A DNA stretch of 7,395 nucleotides from an uncultured Lachnospiraceae bacterium (lineage in GTDB: Bacteria; Bacillota; Clostridia; Lachnospirales; Lachnospiraceae). A program made the translations under genes and the position numbers. Position 1 is the stretch's first letter. Each line of letters starts with the position of its first letter. The DNA is taken from contig CAKRHL010000100.1 in assembly GCA_934338765.1 (NCBI GenBank), forward strand, positions 1 through 7,395. The letters run 5' to 3'. Shown one piece after another: positions 6,082 to 7,395 of the stretch. The notes beneath the pieces are model-generated. The model had not been told where the DNA came from and searched no databases. It saw only the letters and a list, made by a program, of their open reading frames with translations.

Positions 6082-6121
6082 TATCCTCCATTTCAAAGTC
6101 TGCTTTTACAACACAATGGAT

Positions 6122-6150
6122 AGTATACACAATCGTTTTAACATTGTCAA
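6122..6150 (-). promoter_or_regulatory. Sigma-A-type promoter of the ffh cluster
   Basis: On the minus strand TTGACA (6150-6145) is a perfect -35 box, followed by exactly 17 bases and TATACT (6127-6122), 5 of 6 to the -10 consensus. Transcription should start near 6115, giving an ffh leader of about 118 bases. A strong housekeeping promoter fits a gene set needed in proportion to growth. Confidence 0.85.
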
Positions 6151-6166
6151 GTATTTTTCTTGACAA
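6144..6166. promoter_or_regulatory. Inverted repeat over the -35 box (possible operator)
   Basis: Perfect 8-base arms TTGTCAAG (6144-6151) and CTTGACAA (6159-6166) are separated by 7 bases. The arm nearer ffh contains the -35 hexamer. The layout would suit a dimeric regulator, but part of the symmetry comes from the -35 box itself, so chance is possible. Confidence 0.35.
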
Positions 6167-6201
6167 AAATCATTTTTTAAATATGTCAGACATCCTGAGA
6201 C

Positions 6202-6251
6202 AAAAATCGATATCTTTTTTCAAACATAAGACATATTATGGGCATATCGAT
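6202..6251 (-). terminator. Possible weak terminator after hipA
   Basis: Minus-strand arms ATCGATAT (6251-6244) and ATATCGAT (6213-6206) can pair, with an inner CATAA/TTATG helix in the loop, and are followed by a run of T (6206-6202). The stem is AT-rich and the loop is about 30 bases, so this is much weaker than the khpA terminator. Confidence 0.3.
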
Positions 6252-6276
6252 ATATTACATGTGCGAAGCTTGTGTA

Positions 6277-7395
6277 TTATACATATTCTTCCAGCATTTC
6301 ACCAACACATCTCTGTATTTCCCGTAAAATTTCTTCACATATGTCTTTGTTCATTCCGGCTTGCACTCCAACCCGGACCAGTTCACGGATACCCGGATCT
6401 TTTCCATTGCCATCTACCGTCGTTGTATGTTCCCCAAAATAAGTATTACTGTATGTCAGATCATAAGCCGGACTTAACCTCCAGCAATCGTTTTCTTCAT
6501 TATACAAGTATGAAAAGTTTTTCGAATGGTCGTCCCGATTATGTGCAAATACATTAAAACACATTCTTCGAAACATCTGCTCCCGTTCTATCGGATCATC
6601 GGCTGTCAGCAACCTCGTTAATTTCATCAGACTGTGATAATCCAGACTCGGCTGTTCAAAATCTAACTCTAATAATGCTGCTACCGTAGCTGTATGAATT
6701 CTTTTGACCTTTCCCTGATGTTCCTCCCGGTCGAACCGCTTTATTCCAAAATAACCATCACATCTCTCAGACGGAAACAACTTTGTCCTGCTCATAGTAA
6801 TTCCACATTTTCCGGCACAAACCGAATACTCATACTCCATTCTCCCAATATTTCTGCCATCCACATGTGCCGGAAATTTGATGATCCACTCCTCCCCTCT
6901 GTACTTTGTCATGATCTTTGGCCGCGCACCTCCACTGGTGCCTCCCAGGCTGTATAATTCATCAAGCTTATCAGAATACTCCGTATTCAGAATTTTTTGA
7001 CACTGCTCCGCCAGTTCATCCAGATCATCCATAGAATGTTCCTGTGCGATGTCTATATATGGCTCATAAGCAAGCTTTCCCATCCCGGAATGTCCCACAA
7101 TAGCCAGCCGTTCCAGCACCGTATAGTTTTCCGGGTTCTTTCCTTTTTGCCTGAGAAGGCGATCCAGCAAAAGTCTTCCCCATGCATCCGGAAGACTATC
7201 TGCAAATATTCCAAACAGCCCATTAAAATATGTTTTTTCCGGTACAAAAACACGTCCATTCACCGGCAGAGAAAACGGACTAATAGATACTTCCTTTTCC
7301 AGCCACTCCTCACTATATTGAAACGCCACTCTTTGATCCTGTGTCATTGCCAGAGTGCCCACAAGACAATCATCCCACAAAACCTTTATAAGATT
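6277..7395 (-). CDS. hipA: HipA-family serine/threonine protein kinase (5' end outside the window)
   Basis: HipA kinases are toxins of type II toxin-antitoxin pairs; the E. coli protein phosphorylates glutamyl-tRNA synthetase and is held in check by the DNA-binding HipB. Residues here are counted from a TTG at 7380, but the frame stays open to the window edge (NLIKV before it), and that extension fits the family N-terminus, so the true start is probably just outside. Visible parts: the N-terminal HipA domain (about 1-105) with DSLPDAWGRLLLDRLL (61-76); a Gly-rich loop GGTSGGARPK (146-155); IIKFP (166-170) with K168 as likely ATP-binding Lys; the catalytic loop HNRDDHSKN (280-288), where D283 and N288 match the E. 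coli catalytic Asp309 and Asn314; and SPAYDLT (303-309) with D307 as metal-binding Asp. The kinase residues look intact, so it is probably active. No HipB is in the window. The target is unknown. Confidence 0.9.
   Translation of the reverse strand, partial: NLIKVLWDDCLVGTLAMTQDQRVAFQYSEEWLEKEVSISPFSLPVNGRVFVPEKTYFNGLFGIFADSLPDAWGRLLLDRLLRQKGKNPENYTVLERLAIVGHSGMGKLAYEPYIDIAQEHSMDDLDELAEQCQKILNTEYSDKLDELYSLGGTSGGARPKIMTKYRGEEWIIKFPAHVDGRNIGRMEYEYSVCAGKCGITMSRTKLFPSERCDGYFGIKRFDREEHQGKVKRIHTATVAALLELDFEQPSLDYHSLMKLTRLLTADDPIEREQMFRRMCFNVFAHNRDDHSKNFSYLYNEENDCWRLSPAYDLTYSNTYFGEHTTTVDGNGKDPGIRELVRVGVQAGMNKDICEEILREIQRCVGEMLEEYV

Noticed and set aside
6160..6187. Divergent plus-strand promoter using the TTGACA at 6160
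   Set aside because: No acceptable -10 box lies 16-18 bases downstream and no plus-strand gene follows.
5998..6276. SRP RNA gene upstream of ffh
   Set aside because: The conserved SRP RNA core with its GGAAGGAAGCAGC-like loop region is not present on either strand.
6144..6557. 137-codon plus-strand frame over the end of hipA and the ffh promoter
   Set aside because: It is antisense to well-supported kinase sequence, runs through the promoter region, and has no ribosome binding site or family likeness that I can see.

Overview
The window looks like chromosomal DNA from a spore-forming, low-to-moderate GC Firmicute, most likely a member of the Clostridia; a Lachnospiraceae-like organism is my inference. 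The evidence is the 5' end of spoIVA at the left edge, the ffh-rpsP-khpA-rimM-trmD order typical of Firmicutes, strong purine-rich Shine-Dalgarno sites and a lipoprotein form of ApbE. Every gene I can support lies on the minus strand, so transcription runs from right to left.

Right end (about 7395 to 6277): a HipA-family serine/threonine kinase whose first few codons lie outside the window. A HipB-like partner, if there is one, would probably be further right and cannot be seen. The 279-base gap between hipA and ffh (6276 to 5998) holds a possible weak hipA terminator, a near-consensus sigma-A promoter (TTGACA, 17 bases, TATACT) with a perfect inverted repeat over its -35 box, and a leader of about 118 bases for ffh. 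The leader contains a long A/T palindrome and a helix next to the ribosome binding site.

Middle (5997 to 2647): the SRP GTPase Ffh, ribosomal protein bS16 (rpsP), the KH-domain RNA chaperone KhpA, the 16S rRNA processing factor RimM and the tRNA (guanine37-N1)-methyltransferase TrmD. This cluster links protein targeting, 30S assembly and tRNA modification. A convincing intrinsic terminator, built on a perfect 22-base palindrome, sits between khpA and rimM and splits the cluster into ffh-rpsP-khpA and rimM-trmD.

Left part (2642 to 293): trmD is not followed by rplS, as it is in many bacteria. After a 4-base gap comes a secreted or anchored protein with a C-terminal glucosaminidase (peptidoglycan hydrolase) domain, and 1 base later apbE, encoding a lipoprotein FAD:protein FMN transferase. 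The tight packing suggests co-transcription with trmD. Six bases after apbE a sigma-E-like promoter begins, followed by the ribosome binding site and the first 61 codons of spoIVA, the spore coat morphogenetic ATPase, which runs off the left edge.

No rRNA, tRNA, CRISPR array, insertion sequence or transposase was seen. I found no clear new multi-gene system. The most unusual items are the trmD-glucosaminidase-apbE junction, the uncharacterised middle region of the glucosaminidase, the structured ffh control region, the terminator inside the rpsP/rimM cluster, and a Glu where TrmD usually has its catalytic Asp.
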